Assembly (NCBI RefSeq): GCF_019331775.1
Contig: NZ_JAHBBD010000006.1
Location: 62,001-126,000, forward strand
DNA length: 64,000 bases
Origin: Bifidobacterium phasiani
Lineage (GTDB): Bacteria; Actinomycetota; Actinomycetes; Actinomycetales; Bifidobacteriaceae
Reading direction: 5' to 3'
Shown here: in pieces, positions 17,010 through 29,377 of the stretch
How the letters are laid out: each line of letters begins with the position of its first letter
Position numbering within the stretch: position 1 is the first letter of the stretch
Position numbers and translations under genes: made by a program
The notes under the pieces: model-generated
What the model saw: the letters and a program-made list of their open reading frames with translations, nothing else
What the model was told of the DNA's origin: nothing
The model's database searches: none

Positions 17010-17810
17010 TCAGTACCAGCCGAACAGCGACTTGCCCTCGTCGAGGGCCGAGATCGCATCCATCTCCGTGTCGGTCAGCGAGAAGTCGAACACGTTGATG
17101 TTCTGGCGGAGCCGGCCGCGCTTGGAGGACTTCGGGATCACGCCGATGCCGAGCTGGATCAGGTACCGCAGCGCCACCTGCGCCGCGGTCTTCCCGTGGC
17201 TTTCGGCGATGTCGCGGAGCGTCGGCTCCTGGAAGATCGGCCGGCGGCCCTCGGTGAACGGCGCCCACGCCTGCATCATCGTGCCGTGGGCCGCCAGGTT
17301 GCGCTGCAGCGTGCGCTGCGCGAAGTAGACGTGCGCCTCCACCTGGTCGACGGCCGGCACCACGTCGCAGGTCTGCAGCAGATTCTCGTACATCAGCGAC
17401 TTGAAGTTCGACACGCCGATCGCGCGGACCTGGCCGCGTTCCAGCGCCTCCTCCATCGCGCGGTACATGGCCGGCGCCTGATCGTACGGCTCGTGGATGA
17501 GCAGCAGGTCGATGTACTCCAGGTCCAGGGCCTTGAGCGACTCCTCGATGCCGCGCTTCGCGCGGTCGTAGCTCGCCGAGGGCCGGTAGAGCTTGGTCGT
17601 GACGAACAGCTCCTCCCGGTCGATGCCGCTGCGCCGCAGCGCATCGCCGACCTCGCGCTCGTTGCCGTACATCTGCGCGGTGTCGAACAGGCGATATCCG
17701 GCGTCGGCCGCCTCGCGCACCACGCGCTCGCAGTCCTCGCCGCGCAGGTCCCAAGTGCCCAGGCCCAGCAGCGGCATGTGGACCCCGTTGTTCAGCGTTA
17801 CATATTCCAT
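17010..17810 (-). CDS. Aldo/keto reductase
   Basis: 266 residues, cytosolic NADPH-dependent reductase of aldehydes or ketones. Catalytic tetrad Asp43, Tyr48, Lys73 and His106 all present (LFDTAQMYGN, TTKLY, LLLIHEPYD). The cofactor-binding end reads IPKSSKRGRLRQNINVFDF. Resembles the 2,5-diketo-gluconate/glyoxal reductase branch. ATG 17810 has a weak CAGG site. Stand-alone gene; its physiological substrate is unknown. Confidence 0.92.
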   Translation of the reverse strand: MEYVTLNNGVHMPLLGLGTWDLRGEDCERVVREAADAGYRLFDTAQMYGNEREVGDALRRSGIDREELFVTTKLYRPSASYDRAKRGIEESLKALDLEYIDLLLIHEPYDQAPAMYRAMEEALERGQVRAIGVSNFKSLMYENLLQTCDVVPAVDQVEAHVYFAQRTLQRNLAAHGTMMQAWAPFTEGRRPIFQEPTLRDIAESHGKTAAQVALRYLIQLGIGVIPKSSKRGRLRQNINVFDFSLTDTEMDAISALDEGKSLFGWY

Positions 17811-17924
17811 ACCTGATGTTGTACCGCATGCCGCCGTCGGGGCTGATGGGTGCAGGGTGGGAGGAAGGCCGGTAAGGCCTCCGGCGGGGAATGAAGTCGG
17901 ACTGATGGGTGTGCGGACGGGGCT

Positions 17925-17963
17925 CCGGTTCACAGGTTGGAGCCGAGCGATCCTGTGAACCGG
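17925..17963. repeat. 39-bp palindromic repeat A
   Basis: CCGGTTCACAGG (17925-17936) and its complement CCTGTGAACCGG (17952-17963) flank a 15-base middle. Repeat B at 18041-18079 is almost the exact reverse complement of this element. Confidence 0.85.
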
Positions 17964-18040
17964 CGCATGTGCGGTTTGCATGGCGAAACGTTGGAATGGC
18001 GCCGGCGGGATGTGCGGGTGATGGGTGATCGTGTGCATTT

Positions 18041-18079
18041 CCGGTTCACAGGATGGAAGGGCTCCAACCTGTGAACCGG
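18041..18079. repeat. 39-bp palindromic repeat B
   Basis: Same arms as repeat A (CCGGTTCACAGG and CCTGTGAACCGG), in opposite orientation, 77 bp away. The pair sits between two minus-strand genes in a 435-bp intergenic region that otherwise shows nothing recognisable; they may act as terminators or as a REP-like element. Confidence 0.85.
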
Positions 18080-18245
18080 GTATACGTTGTACTCGGCTGG
18101 GAGGGATCGGCGGTATGCGCCTGGCGTGTTCGGAGCGCCGCGCTTTTGGGGTGTTCGGCGCCGGAACGTGGGACACATTGTGCATGGGGGCGGTTGCGTG
18201 TTTGGCCGATCCGTTCCGCGCGCGCCCGATGCGCCGCCCGGCCGC

Positions 18246-19286
18246 CTAGTCGATTCGCTGCGGCACCCCGGTCGTGGTCCGCAGCACCGGAATCGTGTCC
18301 ACCAGCAGGTGCGGCTGTTCTGGCCGCTTCTCCTGGATGAGGTCGAGCGCGCGCGTCGCGGCCTCGCGCCCGAGCAGCACCGGATCCTGGTGGATGGTGG
18401 TGATGCCGAGCAGTTCCGCCGTCGGCTGGTCGTCGAACCCGATGACCGACATCTGTTCGGGGACCCGGATGTGCTGCCGTTTGAGCTCGTTGAGCATCAG
18501 GGCGGCCATGTCGTCGGTCTGCACGCACACGCCGGTGGGGCTTTCCGGCGAGGCCAGCATCTGCGCGGTGCTGCGCCGGATGATCTCCTGGATCGGCAGC
18601 ACCTGGTTCTCCGCCTTCGACGGCGCGAAGTACAGGTCGTCCTCGGTGTAGCCGAGCTCCAGTGCGGTGTCGCGGAACCCGTCGCCGCGCAGGTTGCTGC
18701 TGTAGCTCAGGTCGGGCGGGATGAGGTTGCCGATGTAGGCGAGCCGGCGGTGCCCGAGCGAGTGGAGCAGCTGGACCGCCTGGTGCATGCCGCCGAGGTC
18801 GTCGATGCGCACGCTGGCGTCGAGCCCCTCGACCGTCGGGTTGTTGACGCCGACCAGCGGCACGTCGAGCGGGGCGAGCGCGTTGCGGAACGTCTCGTCG
18901 AGCGTGAACGAGGAGACGATGATGGCGTCGGTGTTGCGGGTGCTCGGCAGCGCGGCGATGAGCCGGCTGAGCTCGTCGCGGTTCGTGATGCAGGTCGGCA
19001 CGACGTCGTACCCGGCGGGCGAGAGGATCTCGTGCGTGCCTTGCAGCAGCGAGGAGTTGAACCAGTCGTTGAGCCGGCCGGAGACGATCAGCATGACGCG
19101 GTTCGCCCTGCCGGAGGCCAGGGCCGAGGCGCTTTTGGACAGCGAGAACCGCAGGGCGGCGGCGGCGTCCTCGACGCGCTGGCGGGTGGCCGGCGCGACG
19201 TTGGACAGGCCGCGCAGGGCCCGCGACACCGTCGCCTCCGATACGCCGGCCAGCTTGGCAACGTCCTGGATGGTGGATTTTCCCAC
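18246..19286 (-). CDS. LacI-family transcriptional regulator of the alpha-glucoside cluster
   Basis: 346 residues. The start is GTG 19286 behind AAGGAG; the upstream in-frame sequence has no ribosome site. The N-terminal helix-turn-helix reads STIQDVAKLAGVSEATVSRA with the hinge helix near residue 50, then a periplasmic-binding-protein-like ligand domain (ends in PVLRTTTGVPQ). Divergent from the GH13 gene at 19611. Operators in the shared region match the TGnAAnCGnTTnCA pattern, including one palindrome in its own 5' leader, so autorepression and repression of the glucosidase/ABC genes are likely. Confidence 0.92.
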   Translation of the reverse strand: MGKSTIQDVAKLAGVSEATVSRALRGLSNVAPATRQRVEDAAAALRFSLSKSASALASGRANRVMLIVSGRLNDWFNSSLLQGTHEILSPAGYDVVPTCITNRDELSRLIAALPSTRNTDAIIVSSFTLDETFRNALAPLDVPLVGVNNPTVEGLDASVRIDDLGGMHQAVQLLHSLGHRRLAYIGNLIPPDLSYSSNLRGDGFRDTALELGYTEDDLYFAPSKAENQVLPIQEIIRRSTAQMLASPESPTGVCVQTDDMAALMLNELKRQHIRVPEQMSVIGFDDQPTAELLGITTIHQDPVLLGREAATRALDLIQEKRPEQPHLLVDTIPVLRTTTGVPQRID

Positions 19287-19306
19287 GATGCGTTCTCCTT
19301 GTGATG

Positions 19307-19570
19307 CTGCAACATTGGTTGCAGGGGATGCTGTAACTTTCACTATACGAGGTCTTCCAGGTTCTTTCCAGCGGGTGTTGCGAGGCGGCGACACGCTATT
19401 TGACGACATAGTGATGCAAGCGCTATCATCTTGACCTGTCGTAAGGCGGCGTGGCTATTTCGCTGAAGAAACGCGCTGCGTTGCGACAGCATCAGAAGAA
19501 AAATACCGCAGGGAGATTGCTGCGAGAGATTGCGCTTGCATGTTATGCGCATGCATTGAAAGCGTTGTCA
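19307..19570. promoter_or_regulatory. LacI operators between regulator and GH13 gene
   Basis: Three candidate sites: CTGCAACATTGGTTGCAG (19307-19324), TGCAAGCGCTATCA (19415-19428) and TGAAAGCGTTGTCA (19557-19570). The last two fit the classic LacI-family pattern with a central CG. The last lies 40 bp before the GH13 start. No clear -35/-10 pair could be fixed. Confidence 0.65.
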
Positions 19571-19610
19571 TCGACGGCGATCCCATGGCACTCACAGTGG
19601 AGGATCAGTG

Positions 19611-21452
19611 ATGAACGGTGACAACAGCGTCACCCGGCCGCAGGAGCCGGGCGCCGATGCGGCCCGTGCGCTGAGCTGGTGGCAGCAGGCGGTGGTGTAC
19701 CAGATCTACCCCCGCTCGTTCAAGGACACGACCGGCTCCGGTCTGGGCGACCTCAACGGCGTGACGGAGAAGATCCCGTACCTCGCCGAGCTCGGCGTCG
19801 ACGCGCTGTGGCTCAGCCCCTTCTACCCGAGCCAGCTGGCGGACGGCGGCTACGACGTGGACGACTACCGCGCCGTCGACCCCAAGCTCGGCACGATGGA
19901 CGACTTCGACCGCCTCGCCCGCACCGCGCACGAGCACGGCCTCAAGGTGGTCGTGGACATCGTGCCGAACCATTCGTCGAACCTGCACGAATGGTTCCAG
20001 GCCGCGCTCAAGGCCGGCCCCGGCTCGCCCGAACGCGACCGCTACATCTTCCGCGACGGACGCGGCGAGCACGGCGAGCTGCCGCCCACCGACTGGATCG
20101 CCAGCTTCGGCGGCCCCGCCTGGACCCGCGTGCCCGACGGCCAGTGGTACCTGCACCTGTTCACCGTCGAACAGCCGGACTGGAACTGGAACAACCCGGA
20201 GGTCCGCGAGGACTTCCTGCGGACCATCCGCTTCTGGTCCGACCACGGCGCCGACGGCTTCCGCGTCGACGTGGCGCACGGCCTGGCCAAGGACCTCGAC
20301 CGCGACGACCTCGACGACTACCCGGTGCAGGCCCCGTTCCTGCCCGACGACGGCAGCTACCCGATCTACGACCGCGACGAGGTCCACGAGATCTACCGCG
20401 AATGGCGCCGGGTGTTCAACGAGTACGACCCGCCGCGCTTCGCCGTGGCCGAGGCCTGGGTCAATCCCAGGCGACAGTACCTCTACGCGAGCCCCGACGA
20501 GCTCGGCCAGGTGTTCAACTTCGAGTTCGCCAAGAAGAACTGGATCCGCGACGAGATGCACGAGGCCATCGAGGAGGGCCTGGCCGCAGCCGAGGAGTCC
20601 GGGTCCACGGCCACGTGGGTGATGAGCAACCACGACGTGCCGCGCCACGCCAGCCGCTACGGCCTGCCGCAGGTCCCGGCCCGCGTGCACCACCAGATCG
20701 CCATCGACTGGCTGATGCGCGACGGCGCCAGCTACCACGAGGACCGCGCCTTGGGCGAGAAGCGGTCGCGCGCGGCCCTGCTGCTCGAACTGGGTCTGCC
20801 CGGCTCCGCCTACGTGTATCAGGGCGAGGAGCTCGGCCTGTTCGAGGTCGCCGACATCCCCTGGGACGAACTCGAGGATCCGACGGCGTTCCACACGGTC
20901 CGCGCCGGCACGCAGAAGGGCCGCGACGGCTGCCGCGTGCCGCTGCCGTGGGTCGCCGCGGACTGCGTCGACGCGCCCGCGGCCGACGGCGAGCCGTCCG
21001 CCTACGCGCATGCCGGGTCGTTCGGGTTCTCGCCCGCCGTCAAAACCGTCGGCGCCGGCGTGGACGCCGACCAGGCCGGCGCGCCCGCCGAACCGCCGCA
21101 CCTGCCGCAGCCCCGCTGGTTCGCGCGGCACGCGGTGGACGTCGAGGACGCCGACGCGACCTCCATGCTCAACCTGTACCGCACCGCGCTCGCGCTGCGC
21201 CACCGGTACATGCCGGACGATACCGGGTTCGCGTGGCTGCCGCAGGACGCGCCGTCGGGCCTGCGCGACGGCGCCGACGGCAACCCGGGCGGCGTCATCG
21301 CCTATCGCCGGTCCAACGGCTGGGCGGTGATGACGAACTTCGGCGCGGAGCCGGTGGCCCTGCCCGAAGGCGAGGTGCTGCTGACCTCCGGCGACCTGAC
21401 CGACGACGGCAGGCTGCCGCAGGACACCAGCGCCTGGATGATGCTCGGCTGA
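19611..21452 (+). CDS. GH13 alpha-glucosidase (oligo-1,6-glucosidase type)
   Basis: 613 residues, cytoplasmic. Hydrolyses terminal alpha-glucose from short oligosaccharides. The conserved GH13 regions are complete: DIVPNHSS, nucleophile Asp220 in GFRVDVAHG, acid/base Glu281 in AVAEAWV, transition-state Asp342 in SNHDVPR. Similar overall to bifidobacterial AglA/AglB alpha-glucosidases. ATG 19611 follows TGGAGG at seven bases; the GTG directly before it is closer than usual. First gene of an operon with two permeases, a binding protein and a DUF624 protein. Confidence 0.93.
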   Translation: MNGDNSVTRPQEPGADAARALSWWQQAVVYQIYPRSFKDTTGSGLGDLNGVTEKIPYLAELGVDALWLSPFYPSQLADGGYDVDDYRAVDPKLGTMDDFDRLARTAHEHGLKVVVDIVPNHSSNLHEWFQAALKAGPGSPERDRYIFRDGRGEHGELPPTDWIASFGGPAWTRVPDGQWYLHLFTVEQPDWNWNNPEVREDFLRTIRFWSDHGADGFRVDVAHGLAKDLDRDDLDDYPVQAPFLPDDGSYPIYDRDEVHEIYREWRRVFNEYDPPRFAVAEAWVNPRRQYLYASPDELGQVFNFEFAKKNWIRDEMHEAIEEGLAAAEESGSTATWVMSNHDVPRHASRYGLPQVPARVHHQIAIDWLMRDGASYHEDRALGEKRSRAALLLELGLPGSAYVYQGEELGLFEVADIPWDELEDPTAFHTVRAGTQKGRDGCRVPLPWVAADCVDAPAADGEPSAYAHAGSFGFSPAVKTVGAGVDADQAGAPAEPPHLPQPRWFARHAVDVEDADATSMLNLYRTALALRHRYMPDDTGFAWLPQDAPSGLRDGADGNPGGVIAYRRSNGWAVMTNFGAEPVALPEGEVLLTSGDLTDDGRLPQDTSAWMMLG

Positions 21453-21470
21453 CGCCGTAGCACCCCGCGG

Positions 21471-21501
21471 CGGCGGGTCCGCATCGACGCGGGACCCGCC
21501 G
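21471..21501 (+). other. Hairpin between alpha-glucosidase and permease genes
   Basis: A 10-bp stem (21471-21480 with 21492-21501) with an 11-base loop, no T-tract. Probably an mRNA processing or partial termination element. Confidence 0.5.
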
Positions 21502-21563
21502 GCCGCAACCGGATTCCGACGCCGGACCGGCGCCGGATCTCAACGAAGAGAAAGCGAGAAACC

Positions 21564-22418
21564 ATGATCAGCATGGTCGGCAAATCGATACGCCGGTGGT
21601 GGGCGCTGTTTGCGCTGCCGACGTGTGCGGCGTTCGCCATCGGGTTCGTGGCTCCGTTCGTGATCGGCGTGTACCTGAGCTTCACCAAGTTCACGACCGT
21701 GACCGACGCGGAGTGGGTCGGGCTCTCGAACTACGCCGGCGTGTTCTCCGACCCCGAGTTCATCCACGCGCTGTGGATGACGGTGGCGTTCACCGTCGTG
21801 ACGACGATCATCATCAACGTCGCGGCGTTCTTCGTCGCCTACATGTTCACCAAGGCCATGAAGGGCGCGAACCTGTTCCGCTCCGTGTTCTTCATGCCGA
21901 ACCTCATCGGCGGCATCGTGCTGGGCTACATCTGGCAGCTGCTGCTCAACGGCGTGCTCGCCCACTGGGGGCGCTCGCTGACCTACTCCGCGGTCTACGG
22001 CTTCTGGGGCATGGTGATCCTGGTGTGCTGGCAGCAGATCGGCTACATGATGGTCATCTACATCGCCGGCCTGCAGGCCCTGCCCACCGACGTGATGGAG
22101 GCGGCGGCCGTGGACGGCGCCAACTCCCGCCAGACCCTGTTCAAGGTGACGATCCCGCTGATGATGCCGAGCATCACCGTGTGCTCGTTCCTGACCGTGA
22201 CCAACGGCTTCAAGCTGTTCGACCAGAACCTGGCGCTGACCAACGGCGCGCCGAGCAACATGAGCGAGATGCTCGCGCTGAACATCTACCGCACGTTCTA
22301 CGGCCGCATCGGCTACGAGGGCGTCGGCCAGGCCAAGGCCGTGGTGTTCTTCATCATCGTGGCCGTGATCGCCGTGATCCAGAACAAGCTCACCACCAGC
22401 AAGGAGGTCGAGGCATGA
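21564..22418 (+). CDS. Sugar ABC transporter permease, MalF type
   Basis: 284 residues, six membrane segments, EAA loop MEAAAVDGANSRQTLFKVTI. The ribosome site is a weak GAAAGCGAG. Its end overlaps the next gene by four bases (ATGA). With the gene at 22415 it forms the channel for the lipoprotein at 23418. The ATPase is not encoded here. Confidence 0.9.
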   Translation: MISMVGKSIRRWWALFALPTCAAFAIGFVAPFVIGVYLSFTKFTTVTDAEWVGLSNYAGVFSDPEFIHALWMTVAFTVVTTIIINVAAFFVAYMFTKAMKGANLFRSVFFMPNLIGGIVLGYIWQLLLNGVLAHWGRSLTYSAVYGFWGMVILVCWQQIGYMMVIYIAGLQALPTDVMEAAAVDGANSRQTLFKVTIPLMMPSITVCSFLTVTNGFKLFDQNLALTNGAPSNMSEMLALNIYRTFYGRIGYEGVGQAKAVVFFIIVAVIAVIQNKLTTSKEVEA

Positions 22419-23251
22419 GAAGCAAACTGAGGCACCCCGCCGTCTGGACGGCCGTCTTCGCCCTGGTGTCGCTGGCCTGGATCTTCCCGATCATCCTGGT
22501 CGTCATCAATTCGTTCAAGTCCAAGGCGTACATCAGCTCCGAGACCTTCAGCCTGCCGACCGGCGACATGTTCGTCGGCCTGGAGAACTACGCCCGCGGC
22601 ATCGACCGCACCGACCTGATCGCCAGCTTCGGCTGGACGGTCGTGGTCACCGTCGGCTCGGTCGCGCTGATCCTGCTGTGCACCTCGATGTGCGCGTGGT
22701 GGATCGTCCGCGTGAACAACACGTTCGCCAAGACCATCTACCTGCTGTTCCTGTTCAACATGATCGTGCCGTTCCAGATGGTCATGTTCCCGCTGTCCAA
22801 GATCGCCGACACGCTCGGCCTGAACACCCCGTGGGGCCTGTGGGTCGTCTATCTCGGCTTCGGCGCCGGCCTGGCGGTGTTCATCTTCACCGGCGTCGTC
22901 AAGTCGCTGCCCGCCGAGATCGAGGAGGCCGCGATGATCGACGGCGCCTCGGTGCCGCGCACGTTCTTCACGATCGTCGTGCCGATGATGAAGCCGAGCA
23001 TCGTTTCCGTCGCGATCCTGCAGACCATGTGGATCTGGAACGACTTCCTGCTGCCGTACCTGACGCTCGACATGCGCAAGTACAAGACCATGTCGATCGC
23101 GATCCAGTACCTCAAGGGCGGCTACGGCTCGGTCGACATGGGCGCGATGATGGGCTGCCTCGTGCTCGCCATCATCCCGATCGTCGTCTTCTACCTCTTC
23201 TGCCAGAAGTACATCATCGCGGGCGTCACCGCCGGCGCGGTGAAGGGCTGA
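22415..23251 (+). CDS. Sugar ABC transporter permease, MalG type
   Basis: 278 residues, six membrane segments, EAA loop EEAAMIDGASVPRTFFTIVV. ATG 22415 overlaps the previous stop and is preceded by AAGGAGG. An intercistronic hairpin (GGGCGGCG 23272-23279 with CGCCGCCC 23310-23317) separates it from the binding-protein gene. Confidence 0.9.
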   Translation: MRSKLRHPAVWTAVFALVSLAWIFPIILVVINSFKSKAYISSETFSLPTGDMFVGLENYARGIDRTDLIASFGWTVVVTVGSVALILLCTSMCAWWIVRVNNTFAKTIYLLFLFNMIVPFQMVMFPLSKIADTLGLNTPWGLWVVYLGFGAGLAVFIFTGVVKSLPAEIEEAAMIDGASVPRTFFTIVVPMMKPSIVSVAILQTMWIWNDFLLPYLTLDMRKYKTMSIAIQYLKGGYGSVDMGAMMGCLVLAIIPIVVFYLFCQKYIIAGVTAGAVKG

Positions 23252-23417
23252 CGGCAGCCGCGCGACCCGACGGGCGGCGGACGCGACCGGCGAACCGGTG
23301 CGGCCGCGACGCCGCCCGCCATCCCCCGCCCTCCCGACGGCGACGCCGTCGGCCGGGGCCGAACCCATACATCCCATCCATACCACCCATCCCATGATGC
23401 AAAGGAGAATCACCACC

Positions 23418-24782
23418 ATGGCAACCCTGAAGAAGACCGCCGCGGCCGCCGCGGCCATCGCCCTGGGCCTGACCGGCCTCGCCGCCTGCGGCTCCGACTC
23501 CGCCGACGACACCGGCCATGTCTACTACATGAACAACAAGTCCGAGATCGTCGACCAGCTACAGCAGCTCGCCGACATGTACCAGGAGGAGACCGGCGTC
23601 GAGGTCGAGATCCAGACCGCCGCCTCCGGCACCTACGACTCGACGATGTCTTCCGAACTGGCCAAGTCCAACGCCCCGACGATGTTCAACATCTCCGGCT
23701 ACGACCAGTTCGCCAAGTACCAGGACTACGTCGAGCCGCTGCAGGACACCGACCTGTACGACATGCTCACCGACGAGGGCAAGGCCTACTCGTACAAGAT
23801 CGACGACAACGCCTACACGCTGCCGTACGCGGCCGAGTGGTACGGCATCATCTACAACAAGGCGATCCTCGAGGACTACTGCGCCAAGAGCTACGCCGTG
23901 ATCGACAGCGTCGACGACATCACCGACTACGACACGTTCAAGGCCGTCGTCGAGAGCATCGAGGAGAACAAGGACGACCTCGGCCTGACCGGCGCCATCG
24001 CCACGCCGGGCCTGGACGCCTCCGACACCTACCGGTTCGTCGCGCACATGTCCCGCATCCCGCTGTTCTACGAGTACCGCGACAACGACACCACGTTCAT
24101 GTTCGAGATCGAGGGCACCTACCTCGACAACTACAAGGACTTCTTCGACCTGTCGCTGAACAACAGCCCGACCGAGGGCGGCCTGGTCAGCTCCAAGACC
24201 TACGACGACTGCACCGCCGAGTTCTCGCTCGGCCAGGTGGCGTTCTACCCGAACGGCGTGTGGGCCTACTCCAACATCAAGGACAACGAGGTCGCCGACG
24301 AGGACCTCGGCATGCTGCCGTACTTCATGGGCATCGACGGCGAGGAGGACTACGGCGTCGCCGGCGTGTACGACGCGTCGTGGGCCGTGAACAAGAACGC
24401 CAGCGAGCAGGACAAGCAGGCGACCCTCGACTTCATCGAGTGGCTGGTCACCGACGACGAGGCCAAGCAGATCCTCGCCAAGGACTGCGGCTTCTCCGTG
24501 CCGTTCACCACGTTCGGCGATGACGAGCAGCCCGACAACCCGCTGACCGTCGCGGCCAAGGCCTACACCGACGAGGGCAAGACCGAGGTCCGCAGCTTCA
24601 CGATCCCGAACCAGCAGTGGCAGGACGACATCGCCAACGCCCTGATCGAGTACGCGCAGGGCACCGGCGACTGGTCCGCCGTCGAGGACGCGTTCGTCAA
24701 CGGCTGGGCCGAGGAGTGGGCCAACAACGAGGATTCCCTGGGCATGCTGCCGCAGGCCGAGTCCTTCTCGTCCGAGAGCTGA
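23418..24782 (+). CDS. Sugar ABC transporter substrate-binding lipoprotein
   Basis: 454 residues; signal peptide with lipobox LAAC, Cys24. Family-1 solute-binding protein, distinct from the pair at 1251/4861 but with the same opening motif (NKSEI). ATG 23418 follows AAAGGAG. Here the binding protein follows the permeases rather than preceding them. The ligand is presumably an alpha-glucoside handled by the GH13 at 19611 (inference from context). Confidence 0.9.
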   Translation: MATLKKTAAAAAAIALGLTGLAACGSDSADDTGHVYYMNNKSEIVDQLQQLADMYQEETGVEVEIQTAASGTYDSTMSSELAKSNAPTMFNISGYDQFAKYQDYVEPLQDTDLYDMLTDEGKAYSYKIDDNAYTLPYAAEWYGIIYNKAILEDYCAKSYAVIDSVDDITDYDTFKAVVESIEENKDDLGLTGAIATPGLDASDTYRFVAHMSRIPLFYEYRDNDTTFMFEIEGTYLDNYKDFFDLSLNNSPTEGGLVSSKTYDDCTAEFSLGQVAFYPNGVWAYSNIKDNEVADEDLGMLPYFMGIDGEEDYGVAGVYDASWAVNKNASEQDKQATLDFIEWLVTDDEAKQILAKDCGFSVPFTTFGDDEQPDNPLTVAAKAYTDEGKTEVRSFTIPNQQWQDDIANALIEYAQGTGDWSAVEDAFVNGWAEEWANNEDSLGMLPQAESFSSES

Positions 24783-24827
24783 TTGAGTCGTCACCACAGT
24801 TGTCGTCTTTTTTCCCTCTGACGGATT

Positions 24828-24857
24828 CGGGACCGGTCGCGCATGTGGCCGGTCCCG
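24828..24857 (+). terminator. Hairpin after the binding-protein gene
   Basis: 9-bp stem (24828-24836 with 24849-24857), loop of 12. A run of six T precedes rather than follows it, so the direction of action is unclear. Confidence 0.4.
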
Positions 24858-25206
24858 CCTCCATTGCGATGGCGCTTGGGGCGCCATCGTTCGATTATTC
24901 GTTTTGCTGTCTTGACACCGCGATGCCGCGGCGCCGGTTTCGCTGTGGCATTTGCCTTGCTGCGGCTATGGCGTTGTCGTATCGCCGTGGCGTTTGCGTT
25001 GTCGCAGTCGTGGCGTTGGCTTTATCGCCGTGATGCCGGTTCGCCGCGACGCCGGTTCCGGTCCGGGCCCGTCGGCCGTCGATTTCGATCGGCCGTCGGT
25101 TCCGCCGGTGACGCCGCTCCGCCCGGGTCTCGGCCGCTGTGCGACCGTGCCGCCGGCGCATGCCCGTACCGATAAGACCGTCACATACCGATAGGGAAGG
25201 TTTCCG
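24858..25206. other. Low-complexity intergenic stretch
   Basis: Degenerate short repeats built on GCGTTGTCG and GCCGGTTTCGC-like units, without a coherent frame. No promoter was clear before the DUF624 gene. Confidence 0.45.
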
Positions 25207-25812
25207 ATGACTTCGCTGTTCTCCCAGGATTCCGCGTTGATGCGCGGGCTGTCGTACCTCACCGACGCCGTGTGGCTGACCGTGCTCACCGTGGTCGCCT
25301 GCCTGCCGGTCGTGACCGTCGGCGCCTCGCTGTGCGCGGCCTACGAGACGGCGCGGGCGCTCGGCAACGGCGAGGGGCATATGACGCGACGATTCCTGAC
25401 GGCCTTTCGTTCCAACTTCCCCAAGGCCACGGCGCTGTGGGCGGTGCTCGGCCTGATCGGCGCGGGGCTGGCCGCGTCCTGGATCGTCGTGCAGATCACC
25501 CCGCTGCTGGTCGTCAAATTCGCGGCCACGATACTGTGGCTGATCGCGTTCGCCTGGACGTGGGCGCTGCAGGCGCGGTTCGAGAACCCGGTCGGCCGGA
25601 CTCTGCTGAACGCGTTGCTGATCGGCTTCGGCAACATGGCGCGCACAATCGCCGTCATCGTGGTCGACGCCGCGTTCGTCGTGCTGCTAGCCGCATCCTG
25701 GATGCTGTTCCCTCAGGGGCTGTTCCTGCTGGTGCTGCTCGGCCCCGGGCTGCTGGCGCTGGCCCATGAGGCCATCCTCCGACCGGTGATCCGCCGCTAT
25801 TCCGCCCGGTGA
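25207..25812 (+). CDS. DUF624/YesL-family membrane protein
   Basis: 201 residues, about five membrane segments. The YesL family (DUF624) is typically found beside carbohydrate ABC importers, with an unknown, possibly accessory, role in the transporter. The N-terminal pattern (LSYLTDAVWLTVLTVVACLP) and the ARALGNGEG loop fit the family. RBS AGGGAAGG. Placed at the end of the alpha-glucoside cluster. Confidence 0.82.
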   Translation: MTSLFSQDSALMRGLSYLTDAVWLTVLTVVACLPVVTVGASLCAAYETARALGNGEGHMTRRFLTAFRSNFPKATALWAVLGLIGAGLAASWIVVQITPLLVVKFAATILWLIAFAWTWALQARFENPVGRTLLNALLIGFGNMARTIAVIVVDAAFVVLLAASWMLFPQGLFLLVLLGPGLLALAHEAILRPVIRRYSAR

Positions 25813-25879
25813 GGGCGCGCGCTCGCCGGCACCGGTTCCCACCCACGCGCGCGGCGCTGGAGGCAACCGCCCCGGGCAC

Positions 25880-25913
25880 GGTTCGGGATGCGCGCCGAAG
25901 CGCATCCCGAACC
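25880..25913. terminator. Bidirectional terminator between DUF624 gene and lacZ
   Basis: Perfect 14-bp stem (25880-25893 with 25900-25913) and six-base loop between convergent genes. No long T-run on either side. Confidence 0.8.
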
Positions 25914-25924
25914 TCCGCATGCCG

Positions 25925-29377
<3,453 letters not shown>

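Noticed and set aside
16571..17059. Open frames of 117 and 156 codons between the SGNH hydrolase and aldo/keto reductase
   Set aside because: No ribosome sites, no recognisable families, and both strands equally open, so not called as genes.
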